Of a stretch of DNA of 64,000 nt, positions 54,130 to 64,000 are shown one piece after another. The DNA is taken from assembly GCA_958298945.1 (NCBI GenBank), contig OY282606.1:48001920-48065919 (forward strand). The letters run 5' to 3'. Numbering within the stretch: the first letter of the stretch is position 1; every line of letters starts with the position of its first letter. Origin of the DNA: Atherix ibis. Lineage: Eukaryota; Arthropoda; Insecta; Diptera; Athericidae. The position numbers and the translations under genes are program-made. The notes beneath the pieces are model-generated. The model had not been told where the DNA came from. It did no database searches and worked only from the letters and a program-made list of their open reading frames with translations.

Positions 54130-54730
54130 CCACCATTTAACCATAGACAATTAACCAAAAATGCGTTTCGTCACCATTTAATCCAATGTGTCGAGATGGT
54201 AAGGTATCAGCAAATTCCAAATTTGGTAAAAATAAACATCTCAGTAACGAAACGCATTTTTGGTTGAATGATTACGTAACATACAAAATTTTCGGATCTG
54301 AGACGACAATAAACCATATCAGTTCCAGCAGCCATATCCTTTGCATCCACAACACCAAAATAAACCACATCATTTGCATCCACAAAAACTTACTAATGGT
54401 GTGAATTTTAATTGGACTGCTTTCGAAAGGAGGGTGGCGCGACTATAACTATCAATGGCGAGAGGTATCTAGCGATGATAACAGATTTTTTGGCCTCAAT
54501 CGGATGATTTGGACTTGGACAATAGCTGGTTCCAACAGGACGGTGAGACTTGCCATACTGCAGTTGAAACAAGGGACTTATTGCAGATGAAATTTTCACG
54601 TTGCGTTCTTCCGAAACATCCTCATGCCACCTGAACCCTAAAATCGTTCCGACAATTAACAAAAACCGACAATACTCTTCGAGCTGCAGACCAACATATT
54701 TCATGCCACCGATGCGATTAATGTGGAAGA
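54130..54730 (+). mobile_element. DD41D/rosa-like relic, first of two neighbouring copies
   Basis: Plus-strand blocks: LSNETHFWLNDYVTYKIFG (first catalytic region), then after several frameshifts LDLDNSWFQQDGETCHTAVE (second Asp), TRDLLQMKFSRCVLPKHPHA. The last catalytic block is missing. An inverted scrap of the block containing aaaaatgcgtttcg lies just upstream (about 54,157-54,168) and matches, in reverse, cgaaacgcatttttggtt at 54,248. Confidence 0.7.
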
Positions 54731-54899
54731 ACGATGTTATTTTTAAATAAAAATGATATCGACCATACTTTAATTTGCAAATAAGACATTCGACATAGGT
54801 CATATTAACATAAGCGCCCTTTATGTGTAGTTTTTTGTCATAAAACTATATTTTATGTCTTATTTTATTAAAAAAAGATGCTTATTCGCAATTAATGTT

Positions 54900-55150
54900 T
54901 TTCCTTAAAAATGGCGGGAGGTATCGAGCGATGATAACAAATTTTTTGGGGTGGAATTGGACGATTTGAACTTGGACGGTAACACTTGCCATACTGCAGT
55001 TGAAATAAGGGACTTATTGCAGATAAAGTTTCCACGTCGCGTTATTTGGAAACATCCTGATGTCATCTGATCTCTAAGATCGTGCGATTTAACGCCCTTA
55101 GACTTTTTTCTTTGGGGCTACGTTAAATCAATGATCTTTGCCAGGGATGG
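54900..55150 (+). mobile_element. DD41D/rosa-like relic, second neighbouring copy
   Basis: It repeats part of the preceding copy: gaggtatc-agcgatgataac, then ...LDLDG-TCHTAVEIRDLLQI, and adds the final catalytic block (LTPLDFFLWGYVKSMIF). The pair looks like a local duplication or two insertions of one family. Confidence 0.7.
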
Positions 55151-55557
55151 GCAAATGCGGCTCTCAGAGACGCATGCGTCTTTCCGTTGAGGTAAATGAG
55201 GCTCCTATGAAAATTTATATCCAATTTTTTAATTACTATATCAGATATTTTTTCAGGAATCTTGTCAAATTTTAATTAGTAAGTAAAGCGTTCAAGCCGT
55301 ACGTAGTGGTTGCGATGGTCTTCGGTTCAAGCCGTACGTAGTGGTAGGTCTTCGGTTCAATCGGTTAATGAAAATATGGCGTGACTCTCTATAATTTACA
55401 ATATGAAAAACCAAGATGCAGCTCTCATTGACTTCATGAGTGTCAATTCCTGGTCTATGTCAATAAAGGGACCCAAAATAAAACCCTGTTTGAGACACCT
55501 TTTTCGTTATAAACAAAAAATAGAATATCTTTAGAAAATAGAAAATTTATTTATATA
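55151..55557. other. Spacer with a small tandem duplication
   Basis: The phrase gttcaagccgtacgtagtgg occurs twice (about 55,290 and 55,325). No gene was recognised. Confidence 0.5.
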
Positions 55558-56794
55558 CGAGGGTCGTTCAATAAGTCCTTAGAAAAAGATAGAAAAAAAC
55601 TGTTTTTTAAAACATAATCCCTTTTAGCTCTATACACTTTTCCAACCGTTTTTCCAAAATTTTTATCCCGTCCAAAAAATAGGATTTCGGAAGTTCTGCA
55701 AAATACTCATCCGTTTGAGCAATGACGTCCTCGTTGGAAGTGAACCGTCGTCCGCCAAGCCAATTCTTCAGATTGGGGAAAAGAAAATAGTCACTCGGTG
55801 CCAAATCTGGTGAATAAGCGGGATGCTGCAACAATTCCATTCTCAATTCCACAATTTTGGCCATGGAAACAGCGCAGGTGTGCACACGCGCATTGTTCTG
55901 ATGCAAGAGGATTTTTTTCTTCTTCAGATGGGGGCGTTTCTCTATGATTTCCTCGCTCAACCGTTGCAATAACGACGCGTAATAAGCTCCTGTTATTGTT
56001 TTTCCTTTTTCCAACTAGTCGATAAAAATGATGCCCTGCGAATCCCAAAAGACCGTGGCCATCACCTTGCCGGCTGATGGCACAGTTTTTGCCTTCTTCG
56101 GAGCCCGTTCACCCTTGAAAATCCACTGTGATGACTGCCTCTTCGTTTCTGGAGTGTAGTAGTGTATCCAGGTTTCGTCCACAGTAACATATCGACGAAG
56201 GAATTCGGCAGGATTGCGATGAAAGAGTGCCAACATAGCCTCAGAGTCCACTACACGATTGCGCTTATTCTCCTCTGAGAGCAAACGCGGCACTCATCTT
56301 GCCGAAATTTTTTTCACAGACAATTTTTCATGCAAAATTGAAGCGACCTTTTGATATTGGCCTCAACTAATTCGCGCACTTTAATTCGCCGATCGTTCAA
56401 AATCAGATCGTGGATTTTGTCGATGATTTCAGGAGTAGACACCTCAACTGGGCGTCCTGAACGATGTTCATCTTTTGTGGATGAACAGCCACGTTTAAAT
56501 TCATTAACCCAATTTTAAACCGTCGCAAACACAGGTGCAGATGTGCCATGAACTGCATCCAACTCGGCTTTGATTTCTTTCGGGTTTAAGCCTTTCAAAT
56601 GGAGATGTTTGATGACAGCCCTAAACTCTCTTTTTTCCATTGTAATTAATTAATTTTTTGCAGAACAAAATTGAATAATTTCAATTATTCTCTTTTTTCC
56701 ATTGAATAATTAATTTTTTGCAGAACAAAATCCTTTTACCGACACTACGAGCGCAATTTTTTGGATTTTCTAAGGACTTATTGAACGACCCTCG
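55558..56794 (-). mobile_element. Mariner family B copy 2 (B2), with foreign filler near its right end
   Basis: The ends are cgagggtcgttcaataag and the inverse of cttattgaacgaccctcg, flanked by TA. Compared with the copy at 62521-63802, the leader upstream of the transposase start (about 56,641-56,735) has been replaced. The replacement is two copies of an aattaattttttgcagaac segment plus a duplicated ctcttttttccattg. The same segment occurs in inverted orientation outside the element at 56,830-56,856. Confidence 0.95.
55607..56640 (-). pseudogene. Mariner family B transposase (B2), inactivated
   Basis: A DD34D mariner transposase. The N-terminal helix-turn-helix begins with EFRAVIKHLHLKGL but has a TAA in place of the Tyr in TVYNWVNEF and a deletion near 56,350 that shifts the frame. 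The first catalytic Asp is intact (TVDETWIHYYTPE). A TAG interrupts IFID*LEKGKT near 56,015. The second catalytic Asp is changed to Asn (LLHQNNARVHT). The third is intact (YSPDLAPSDYFLFPNLK). The C-terminus ELKGIMF is complete. Confidence 0.92.
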
Positions 56795-56856
56795 TATTAT
56801 TTTAATACTATTTTTTACTAGTAAAATGATTTTGTTCTGCAAAAAATTAATTATTC

Positions 56857-58345
56857 TGATCTCTAACTAATAATTAACATTTTCACAATAAGAAAAAAAA
56901 CTATTTTACTGTCTATCTTGAAATAACGTTTTTGATCAAACAATTTTGCTAGACGACAGAATAATACTTGCTATAAGTTTGTACAGTGTAACATATATCC
57001 TGACCAAAAACAGTAACCAGAATAATGAATAAAATAATATTAATAATGAATAATTACATTTATAATAAATTCAATAATAATTAATAGACTTGCACGTTCT
57101 GTCAAAAAAAAATTAATTAAAAAAAATTGTCGTGTGCTATCGATTCTTTAAAAATTATATTTAAATTGGCAAAAACAGCTTGCTTTGAAAATAGGCAAAT
57201 TAATTATTCCATTAGCATCAATTCATTTCGTAATAACAAAATCGTTTTATGCAATCATATGAAATCGAGATGTACTAGTATGTGTATGTAATCAGTACTA
57301 AAACTGAGGCTATCTTCATAGACTATATAATGTTGTTTTTAACTGGCGAACACATACAAATATTATGGTTCAAATTCAAAGAAAATATATGCAATAAATT
57401 ATTATATTTAAATTGAGAGAACATTTGCTTCTGATTTGATTTGATCATCAATGGAAATACCATATAAGACAAAAAAATACTACAAGCCAATTCAATGTTT
57501 GAATATTGCACAATTTATTCAATTAATATGAGTTGAAATAAGCTTAATTGTCAATTTCTTATATGCGTTTATTTAACTGTATTGTAGATACATTTTTTCT
57601 GCCTTTTGATAGTGCATACAGAAAGATAGATTGTATTTTAGTAAATGGTTATTCGATTTGTGTCTCGGAACGTAAAGTTAAATTAAAAAACACTTCAAAT
57701 TCAGATTTCGATGAAATTTTTGTTTCTTTATATTAACAAATATTGTACTTAATTAGAGTGAAAGTGGGAAAAGTTACGTACGAAACAAAGGTGTCAATTT
57801 TGACACTGATGCGAGTAAACTTATCAACGAGAGGTATTGGGATATGAACAAAGAATGGATAAGATTGCAGCGGTAAAAGAGTCAGGGAGACTACGAAAAA
57901 TGACGATTGTCTCAGTTCATTTCCTAAGACTAGAGTCCTTACGAAATCATTTTGAAAGAGTGCCAATAAATGATACGACCGTGTAAGGCTTTGGGGAAGC
58001 TTCTCTGGAGACTGAACAGGACAGTTAGCATTTGTTGAATAAAATATAAATAATAAAACGTTGTAGATTGTGTATGTAAGCGAATACAAAATCTACAACA
58101 TTATCTGGAGCCAACAAGCATCCAGTTATTTGGCGACAGCTAGCATTTTATTTTTCAACAGGATAATACCCGAAAAAGGTTCATAACTTAAGAGCATACA
58201 TCGAAAAAAGTTGATAAAATTAAAAAAATTGTGAACACAAATAATAATATTGAAATTCACATAACAAAAACTTGGGTAATCATACAAATTTCTTTTCTTT
58301 CGGAACATAGAGAAAATAGACAAAATGTTTGACATCGGTTAGTTA
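56857..58345. other. Unassigned AT-rich sequence
   Basis: A 16-base imperfect stem (gttgtagattgtgtat with one mismatch to its partner, 8-base loop) lies at about 58,064-58,103. Other sequence at 57,760-58,060 is more balanced but not recognised. Confidence 0.4.
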
Positions 58346-59160
58346 CGAGGTCTGTTCAAAAAATATCGCAAATTTTGTGTTTTTAAAAAAAAAAATTTAT
58401 TTATTCATGAATATCTATTTTGTACCCTTCAAAGTAATCCCCACTAGATATTATACACTTGTGCCAACGTTTTTTCCAATCCTCGAAGCACTTCAAAAAA
58501 TCATTTTTTTGTGATCTTGTTCAGCTCCTCCTTCGATGCCGTCTTTATCTCCTCAATCGTAGCGTAGCGTCGTCCTTTCATGGGGCTCTTCAGTTTCGGG
58601 AACAAGAAAGTCACAGGGGGCCAGATCTGGGAAACACGGTGGCTGCGGCATAATTAGTGTGTTGTTTTTGGCCAAAAATGGCAAAACCCAATTTTTGTTC
58701 TTCCACAAATCCAGGCATTTCTGGCGGATTGCTTCGCTCAACTTGCGCATAACTTGCAAGTAATAATCCTTATTGACCGTTGTACCCTGTGACAAGAACT
58801 CATGATGCACCACGCCCCTGCAATCGAAGAAAACTGTAAGCAAAACCTTCACATTCGACCGAACTTGGCGCGCTTTTTTCTGTCTTGGCTCGTTCGGCAG
58901 TTTCCATTGGGATGATTGAGCTTTGGTTTCCACGTCATAACCATAAACCCATGATTCGTCACCAGCTATGACCCTCTGGAGCAAATTTGGGTCGTCGCGG
59001 ACAGAGTCCAGCAGCTCCTTAGCAATGTTAATGCGATGCTATTTTTGGTCGAAATTGAGCAAAAATCGAAGACGAGCTAAAACACGTGCTGCTGTCAAAA
59101 ATTAACTGATACGGAACCCGCGGAAATTCAAAATTCGCGATACTTTTTCAACAGACCTCG
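58346..59160 (-). mobile_element. Mariner family A copy 3, internally deleted
   Basis: The ends are cgaggtctgttcaaaaaat on the left and the inverse of ctttttcaacagacctcg on the right, flanked by TA. The minus-strand frame 58984-58553 keeps GDESWVYGYDVETKAQSSQW, HHEFLSQGTTVNKDYY and PDLAPCDF. It lacks the HHDNAPAH block through a deletion. The helix-turn-helix coding part is absent, with the same join near FCSISTKNS/QKQ...NIAKELLDSV as in copies 1 and 2. Confidence 0.92.
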
Positions 59161-59162
59161 TA

Positions 59163-60469
59163 TAAGGGTAATTTCCTCATTATCAACTAACAAACCCAAA
59201 TTTTATTGTTAACAAACTTATTTATTTATTTATTGCTTATTTTTTTTTATAACTTCTGTTCTATTATCAAAATATTTTATTGTAGTTACATAATAAAAAT
59301 TAATGTATTTTTCATGTTTTTTAATATATGAAATTTATCAGAAAAATCAGTTACGAAAGTTCATTACAAATCTAATAATTGTTTAGCAAAATTAAAAATT
59401 TGATTTGGTTTTTTAAATTAACATTCAAATTGATTTGCTTAAATTTTCTAAGTAAAAATATTATTGAGTTTATTGGTCCAAACACTAGAAGATAAGTTTA
59501 TACGAGAATTGTAAAATAAAAAACATTGAGAATTTAGTGTTTTTTATTTGAAAATTAATAAATTTGTAAGCACCTAAAAACAAAACAAAAAAACAACAAC
59601 AAAAAATATACTTAATTGGAATTATTTCATGTCTTCACATCTTAATTACAAATTAGGAACCAATTTGCGTAGGCAAACAAAATTTTCCACCCACACTCAA
59701 CTAATTCTAAATGACAACCAATTGATGAACATATGCTCTCAGTTAAAAATCATAAATTACATTTATTTGTCACTAAAATGCGGAGACATATTAGATATTC
59801 GATCATATGATGAGTTTTTCTTTTCTTTACAATTTTATTTATAATTTACAAAATTATTTTTCACTCGTTTCTAAATTGTTTTTAAATTGAAACTTGTTTG
59901 TAAGAATATAAATTGTTTACAAAGAATGAAACTTTTTAAGGAACCAAAGTGCCACTCGAAAATTTTTTCTAATATTTTTATATTATATTCGATTATATTA
60001 TTTCGAAATTTTTTTAAGAATAAGTACATGAATACAATCGAAAAATATGAGAATAAAAAGTCCTTCGGTGAATAATAAATATTTCAAGAAAACTGATAAT
60101 TTTTGTTAAATGTATCTACAGAATTTTACTATTATCAATTAAGAAGATACAAAAATTTACCAATATCAACCTTAACTTTTTTTTTGACACCTTCGAACCA
60201 TCATAAGTATTTAGTATATTTGTTAAAATAAAAATTGTAATTCAAATACATATTATATAAGTTAGAGGTCGCTGCTTCAAAACCACGGCCATATGGTGAC
60301 CTGAGTATTCATTAGAAGTTTATCTATTATGTGTAGATTGATTACTGTTGGAAATTGAAGATTTTAGTTTTTGTTAGTAATAAATTTTACAAACGATTTG
60401 GTTTTTAATACGATATTATGAGCTTATTTTAACCCCAACCTCCTTGTGATCAAATCCTACCTACCCAAA
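59163..60469. other. AT-rich sequence, no gene recognised
   Basis: Open frames at 59629-59844 and 59887-60075 (+) show no recognisable motif. Confidence 0.4.
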
Positions 60470-61215
60470 TGATCCTTTTAGATGATTGAGAATGACGAAC
60501 TTTTTAAGATATTGTCTATTCGAGCACGTATTCCTCAAGGCAGAAATCTTTGCTATAATGATATAGCATTGATGCTCATGATATTCCAACTATCAATTTA
60601 AACTTAATAGCAAAATATGCTACTGACCCTGCCATCATAGCTTATCATAAAAACCCTATCATAGCATCCACTATCCTAGAAACTCATATATAAAATTGAT
60701 TCTGAATAAAATTGTGTTCATCTGACTTTTACTCTTTGTCGAAAACCATCTTCTTCCATATTCCACCAGAACACAAGATACAATATTTAGGACTCTATGT
60801 CGACAAACACTTAACATGGCACTTACAAACGAAACTAAAAAGAACGGTATTTAACGAGCGATACAAACATCTGCTGGGATTTTTAGACACAAGATCAAAG
60901 GTTGCAATCAAAACCAAATTACTACTCTACAATAAAATATTGATTGCAATTTGGACATCGAACTTGAACTTTGGGCTTTGATAAAGCGTTCCAATTCCTT
61001 CCTAATCTAAAACACTAAGTGTCAATGGCCCAAATTAAGTGCGTTATTGAGTTATCCACCGTGACTTAAATATTCCTTGGGTACACAAACTGTTGATAAC
61101 CCTCTTGTCTCAGAATTATCGTCAACCATCCTCCCAAAAAACACCCAACTACGTCTAAAATAGAAATTACATTGTGATTCTACGTCATATTTTCTCATAA
61201 ATGTTGTGATCCTGC
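60470..61215 (+). mobile_element. Jockey-like reverse-transcriptase relic
   Basis: Plus-strand blocks in order: RIPQGRNLCYND (equivalent of the PQGSVLGP block), then IAKYATDPAIIAYHKNPIIA, where the catalytic Y-A-D-D has become Y-A-T-D. Next come HKIQYLGLYVDKHLTWH, LDTRSKVAIKTKLLLYNKIL, IAIWT, and finally VIHRDLNIPWV. Frameshifts separate the blocks. It is longer than the Jockey fragment at 46.4 kb and overlaps it in content, so they are separate insertions. Confidence 0.8.
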
Positions 61216-61557
61216 TAGAAAATCTGCTTCTTCTATCAAAATTAAAAAAAAAAAAGGTAGAGGTAAGATCTTGATTTAGATTTAAGCCTAGCTAATTAAA
61301 TACTTTTAAAAGAGAGTAGGAAAAATAAATCTCTGCCGGAAAAGAAATTATAGGTCAGACGAAAGTTTATGAGGATATACCATCGATGCTCGAGAATAGT
61401 GACACAAGTAAAAAAAGTGAACTTTTCAGGGTAACTGTTTAAAACTTTCTTGTTTGGTTTGTGGTTTTTTAAAGTCCTGAATTTTAAAAACTTAAATTTT
61501 TTTTGTTCATTAACAAGTAGATACCCATTGCACCTGAACAATAGAACAATGAAGCTC
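61216..61557. other. AT-rich spacer
   Basis: Nothing recognised. Confidence 0.45.
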
Positions 61558-61627
61558 AAAACACTAAAAACAACCTTGAAAACTAGGATATTTCTAACCT
61601 AGTTTTCAAGGTTGTTTTTAGTGTTTT
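61558..61627. repeat. Perfect 30-bp inverted repeat (hairpin)
   Basis: 61558-61587 and 61598-61627 are exact reverse complements (arms start aaaacactaaaaacaacctt) with a 10-base loop. It has the same architecture as the hairpin at 631-705, but the sequence is unrelated. Confidence 0.95.
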
Positions 61628-62019
61628 AAGAATGATTAATATTGTATTGCCAACTTTATCACAGATAGTAAAGAGATGCATACAAAACATTTATTTTCAT
61701 TATGACATTTTATTAATAAAAACCAATTTATTAAAACAAATTGGGATCTCTGACAGTTTTCATAACTTTATTATTTTTCGAATACTTCAAAAAAAATTTT
61801 AATTTCAATAAAAAAAAAAAAATCCTTTTAATTATCTTACGTGGTATTTCCGGAATTTTATAATCTCTTCTTAACTTAAAAAATGGAAAAATTAAGAGAA
61901 AATTCACAGGGTTTTGAAACATCCTTGTAAGTATCTTACACAGCTTTTTTTTTATTTATAAAAAGTATAGTCAAATGTTCAAAATTAATATTTTAAATCT
62001 ATAAATTTTCATAAAAAAA
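61628..62019. other. AT-rich spacer
   Basis: Nothing recognised. Confidence 0.45.
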
Positions 62020-62440
62020 ATCCATAGGATTTTGGAATTATATTTCTTCCCGGTACTTTAAAAAGAACATGTTTTTTAGTTGCTGCCTCAAATTTGACAC
62101 TATACAATTGTTCCAATTCAGGACGAATGCCTCTTGATTTTGAACGTGCTTCTTTCAAGTTGATAATGCTATAACATAATCTGTCTGTGAATAAGAAGTT
62201 TTGTAGAAAACATTTCGAGGACTATCCTTATCAAAACGAAATACAAAGACAAAATCCTTAAGCTTATTCGTAATAAAAAATTGTGCAGCTAAATCCTTTA
62301 AATCCAAGAAGGAGTCGTAGCTCATTTCCTTCACCATGTATGACTTTCCGGTTTTCTTTGCACCACGAATTAGTGTTACGTATTGAGTTGCAAATTGGGC
62401 CCGATGTCTTGGAAGTAGGAACACAACTAGAATTATGTCG
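62020..62440 (-). pseudogene. Broken unrecognised ORF, probably repeat-derived
   Basis: The minus strand reads ILVVFLLPRHRAQFATQYVT, LIRGAKKTGKSYMVKEMSYD, a DLKDLAAQFF segment and RNVFYKTSYSQTDYV. It then continues after a frame change near 62,155 as INLKEARSKSRGIRPELEQL and KHVLFKVPGR. The two-frame continuity and ordinary amino-acid composition indicate a once-coding sequence of at least 130 residues. It resembles the C-terminal part of repetitive insect ORFs that I cannot name with confidence. No intact start is visible, because mariner B3 begins about 80 bases upstream. Confidence 0.45.
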
Positions 62441-62520
62441 ATCTTCGTGATCGCAGATTCGCGACTTCGTCCTGTAGGAAGAACGACACAACCGCTTTCT
62501 AGCGTCTAATTTTGGATATA

Positions 62521-63802
62521 CGAGGGTCGTTCAATAAGTCCTTAGAAAAAGATGAACAAAAACTGTTTTTTAAATAAATTTTTTTTATTTTTCTACAAAG
62601 CTCTATACACTTTTCCAACCGTTTTTCCAAAAATTTTATCCCGTCCAAAAAATAGGATTTCGGAAGTTCTGCAAAATACTCATCCGTTTGAGCAATGACG
62701 TCCTCGTTGGAAGTGAACCGTCGTCCGCCAAGCCATTTCTTCAGATTGGGGAAAAGAAAATAGTCACTCGGGGCCAAATCTGGTGAATAAGCGGGATGCT
62801 GAAACAAATTCCATTCTCAATTCCACAATTTTGGCCATGGAAACAGCGCAGGTGTGCACACGCGCATTGTCCTGATGCAAGAGGATTTTTTTCTTCTTCA
62901 GATGGGGGCGTTTCTCTTTGATTTCCTCGCTCAACCGTTGCAATAACGATGCGTAATACGCTCCTGTTATTGTTTTTCCTTTTTCCAAGTAGTCGATAAA
63001 AATGATGCCCTGCGAATCCCAAAAGACCGTGGCCATCACCTTGCCGGCTGATGGCACAGTTTTTGCCTTCTTCGGAGCCCGTTCACCCTTGAAAATCCAC
63101 TATGATGACTGTCTCTTCGTTTCTGGAGTGTAGTAGTGTATCCAGGTTTCGTCCACAGTGACATATCGACGAAGGAATTCGGCAGGATTGTGATGAAAGA
63201 GTGCCAACATAGCCTCAGAGTCCACTACACGATTGCGCTTATTCTCCTCTGAGACCAAACGCGGCACCCATCTTGCCGAAATTTTTTTCACAGACAATTT
63301 TTCATGCAAAATTGAAGCGACTGTACCTTGTGATATGCCCGTGGCCTGAACTAATTCGCGCACTTTAATTCGCCAATCGTTCAAAATCAGATCGTGGATT
63401 TTGTCGATGATTTCAGGAGTAGACACCTCAACTGGTCGTCCTGAACGATGTTCATCTTTTGTGGATGAACGGCCACGTTTAAATTCATTCACCCAATTGT
63501 AAACCGTCGCAAACACAGGTGCAGATGTGCCATGAACTGCATCCAACTCGGCTTTGATTTCTTTCGGGCTTAAGCCTTTCAAATGGAGATGTTTGATGAC
63601 AGCCCTAAACTCGCTTTTTTCCATTGTTATGCACAAATAAATGTCGTTAACTTTAATCGACGATAGAAATTGACCTACGCTATGGATCTAGCTGAAATTT
63701 TGACAGCTTTCCTGTTGATAATGCTACTTACAAAAAAAAATCTTTACCGACACTACGAGCGCAATTTCTCGGATTTTCTAAGGACTTATTGAACGACCCT
63801 CG
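62521..63802 (-). mobile_element. Mariner family B copy 3 (B3), nearly intact
   Basis: The ends are cgagggtcgttcaataag and the inverse of cttattgaacgaccctcg, flanked by TA at 62519-62520 and 63803-63804. The length is 1,282 bases. The leader upstream of the transposase is complete and matches the fragment at 1-143. It is the best-preserved family B copy in the window. Confidence 0.96.
62600..63624 (-). pseudogene. Mariner family B transposase (B3), one stop and one frameshift
   Basis: It begins MEKSEFRAVIKHLHLKGLSP at 63624. The two helix-turn-helix regions are complete (VYNWVNEFKRGRS; ELVQATGISQGTVASILHEK), followed by RWVPRLVSEENKRNR and the first Asp in TVDETWIHYYTPE. A TAG near 63,100 replaces the Gln seen in B2. 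The second Asp is present (LLHQDNARVHT). One extra base near 62,815 shifts the frame before YSPDLAPSDYFLFPNLK (third Asp). The C-terminus after CIEL differs from B2 because of a change near 62,600. Confidence 0.93.
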
Positions 63803-64000
63803 TATAAATGTGTCGTTTTTCCACATTAACATATAGAGATTTTGTTGACCATTTTTACAATAAAATCGAAAATGACAAATTTGGCTTGTGTCACTATTCT
63901 CGAGCATCGACGATATACTATCGTACAAACAACTCCGTAGGATGAAGGTTAAAAAAAATCTGACCAATATGACCAAATTTTATTCTGAGAAGTTTTCGGA
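63803..64000. other. Unassigned sequence to window end
   Basis: Nothing recognised. Confidence 0.4.

Noticed and set aside
58064..58103. MicroRNA precursor
   Set aside because: The stem is only 16 bases with a mismatch, too short for a typical precursor.

Overview
This window is from an AT-rich animal nuclear genome, almost certainly an insect. The evidence is an intron-containing nuclear-receptor gene with insect-type sequence, surrounded by many mariner/Tc1-type DNA transposons plus RTE-like, Jockey-like and Ty3/gypsy retroelement remains. I saw no bacterial operons, CRISPR array, tRNA or rRNA. The order of insect is uncertain: the receptor's DNA-binding domain is close to the fly ERR pattern, while its ligand-binding domain has diverged considerably.

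The one clear host gene is an estrogen-related receptor (ERR) on the minus strand, with coding exons at 21471-21370, 21295-21186, 21054-20957, 20556-19946, 19796-19624 and 17559-17397. All splice sites and phases fit, and the joined reading frame has 419 codons including the stop. A second, diverged but open copy of the first coding exon lies 2.8 kb further upstream (24310-24194). It keeps its splice acceptor, donor, phase and ATG. A Ty3/gypsy relic lies between the two exon copies. The last ERR intron holds remains of RTE-like and mariner-type elements.

Left part (1-17 kb): a truncated mariner end; a perfect 34-bp hairpin; a tandem array with units of about 585 bp (about 0.7-3.5 kb); a gypsy relic; two internally deleted mariners of one family (family A), one with two copies of the same transposon end and one nested in an older mariner; a deleted mariner at 12.4-13.0 kb; then long AT-rich stretches without recognisable genes.

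Middle (24-41 kb): three full-length mariner copies (family C at 25.4-26.7 kb, family E at 32.1-33.4 kb, family F at 39.3-40.5 kb), a long decayed RTE-like retrotransposon (29.1-31.8 kb), and Jockey-like and RNase H fragments. A promoter-like segment lies near 38.7 kb.

Right part (41-64 kb): mostly AT-rich unique sequence dotted with relics of a mariner-superfamily lineage resembling DD41D/rosa types, a Tc1-like relic, Jockey reverse-transcriptase remains, a third family A mariner, and two family B mariners. One family B copy (62.5-63.8 kb) is nearly intact. The other (55.6-56.8 kb) carries filler DNA that matches its own flank in inverted orientation.

The strongest points for follow-up are the duplicated ERR N-terminal exon, the flank-templated filler in mariner B2, the double-5'-end mariner A1, and the tandem array with its adjacent hairpin. 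All homology calls come from motif recognition by eye. No alignment or database search was run.
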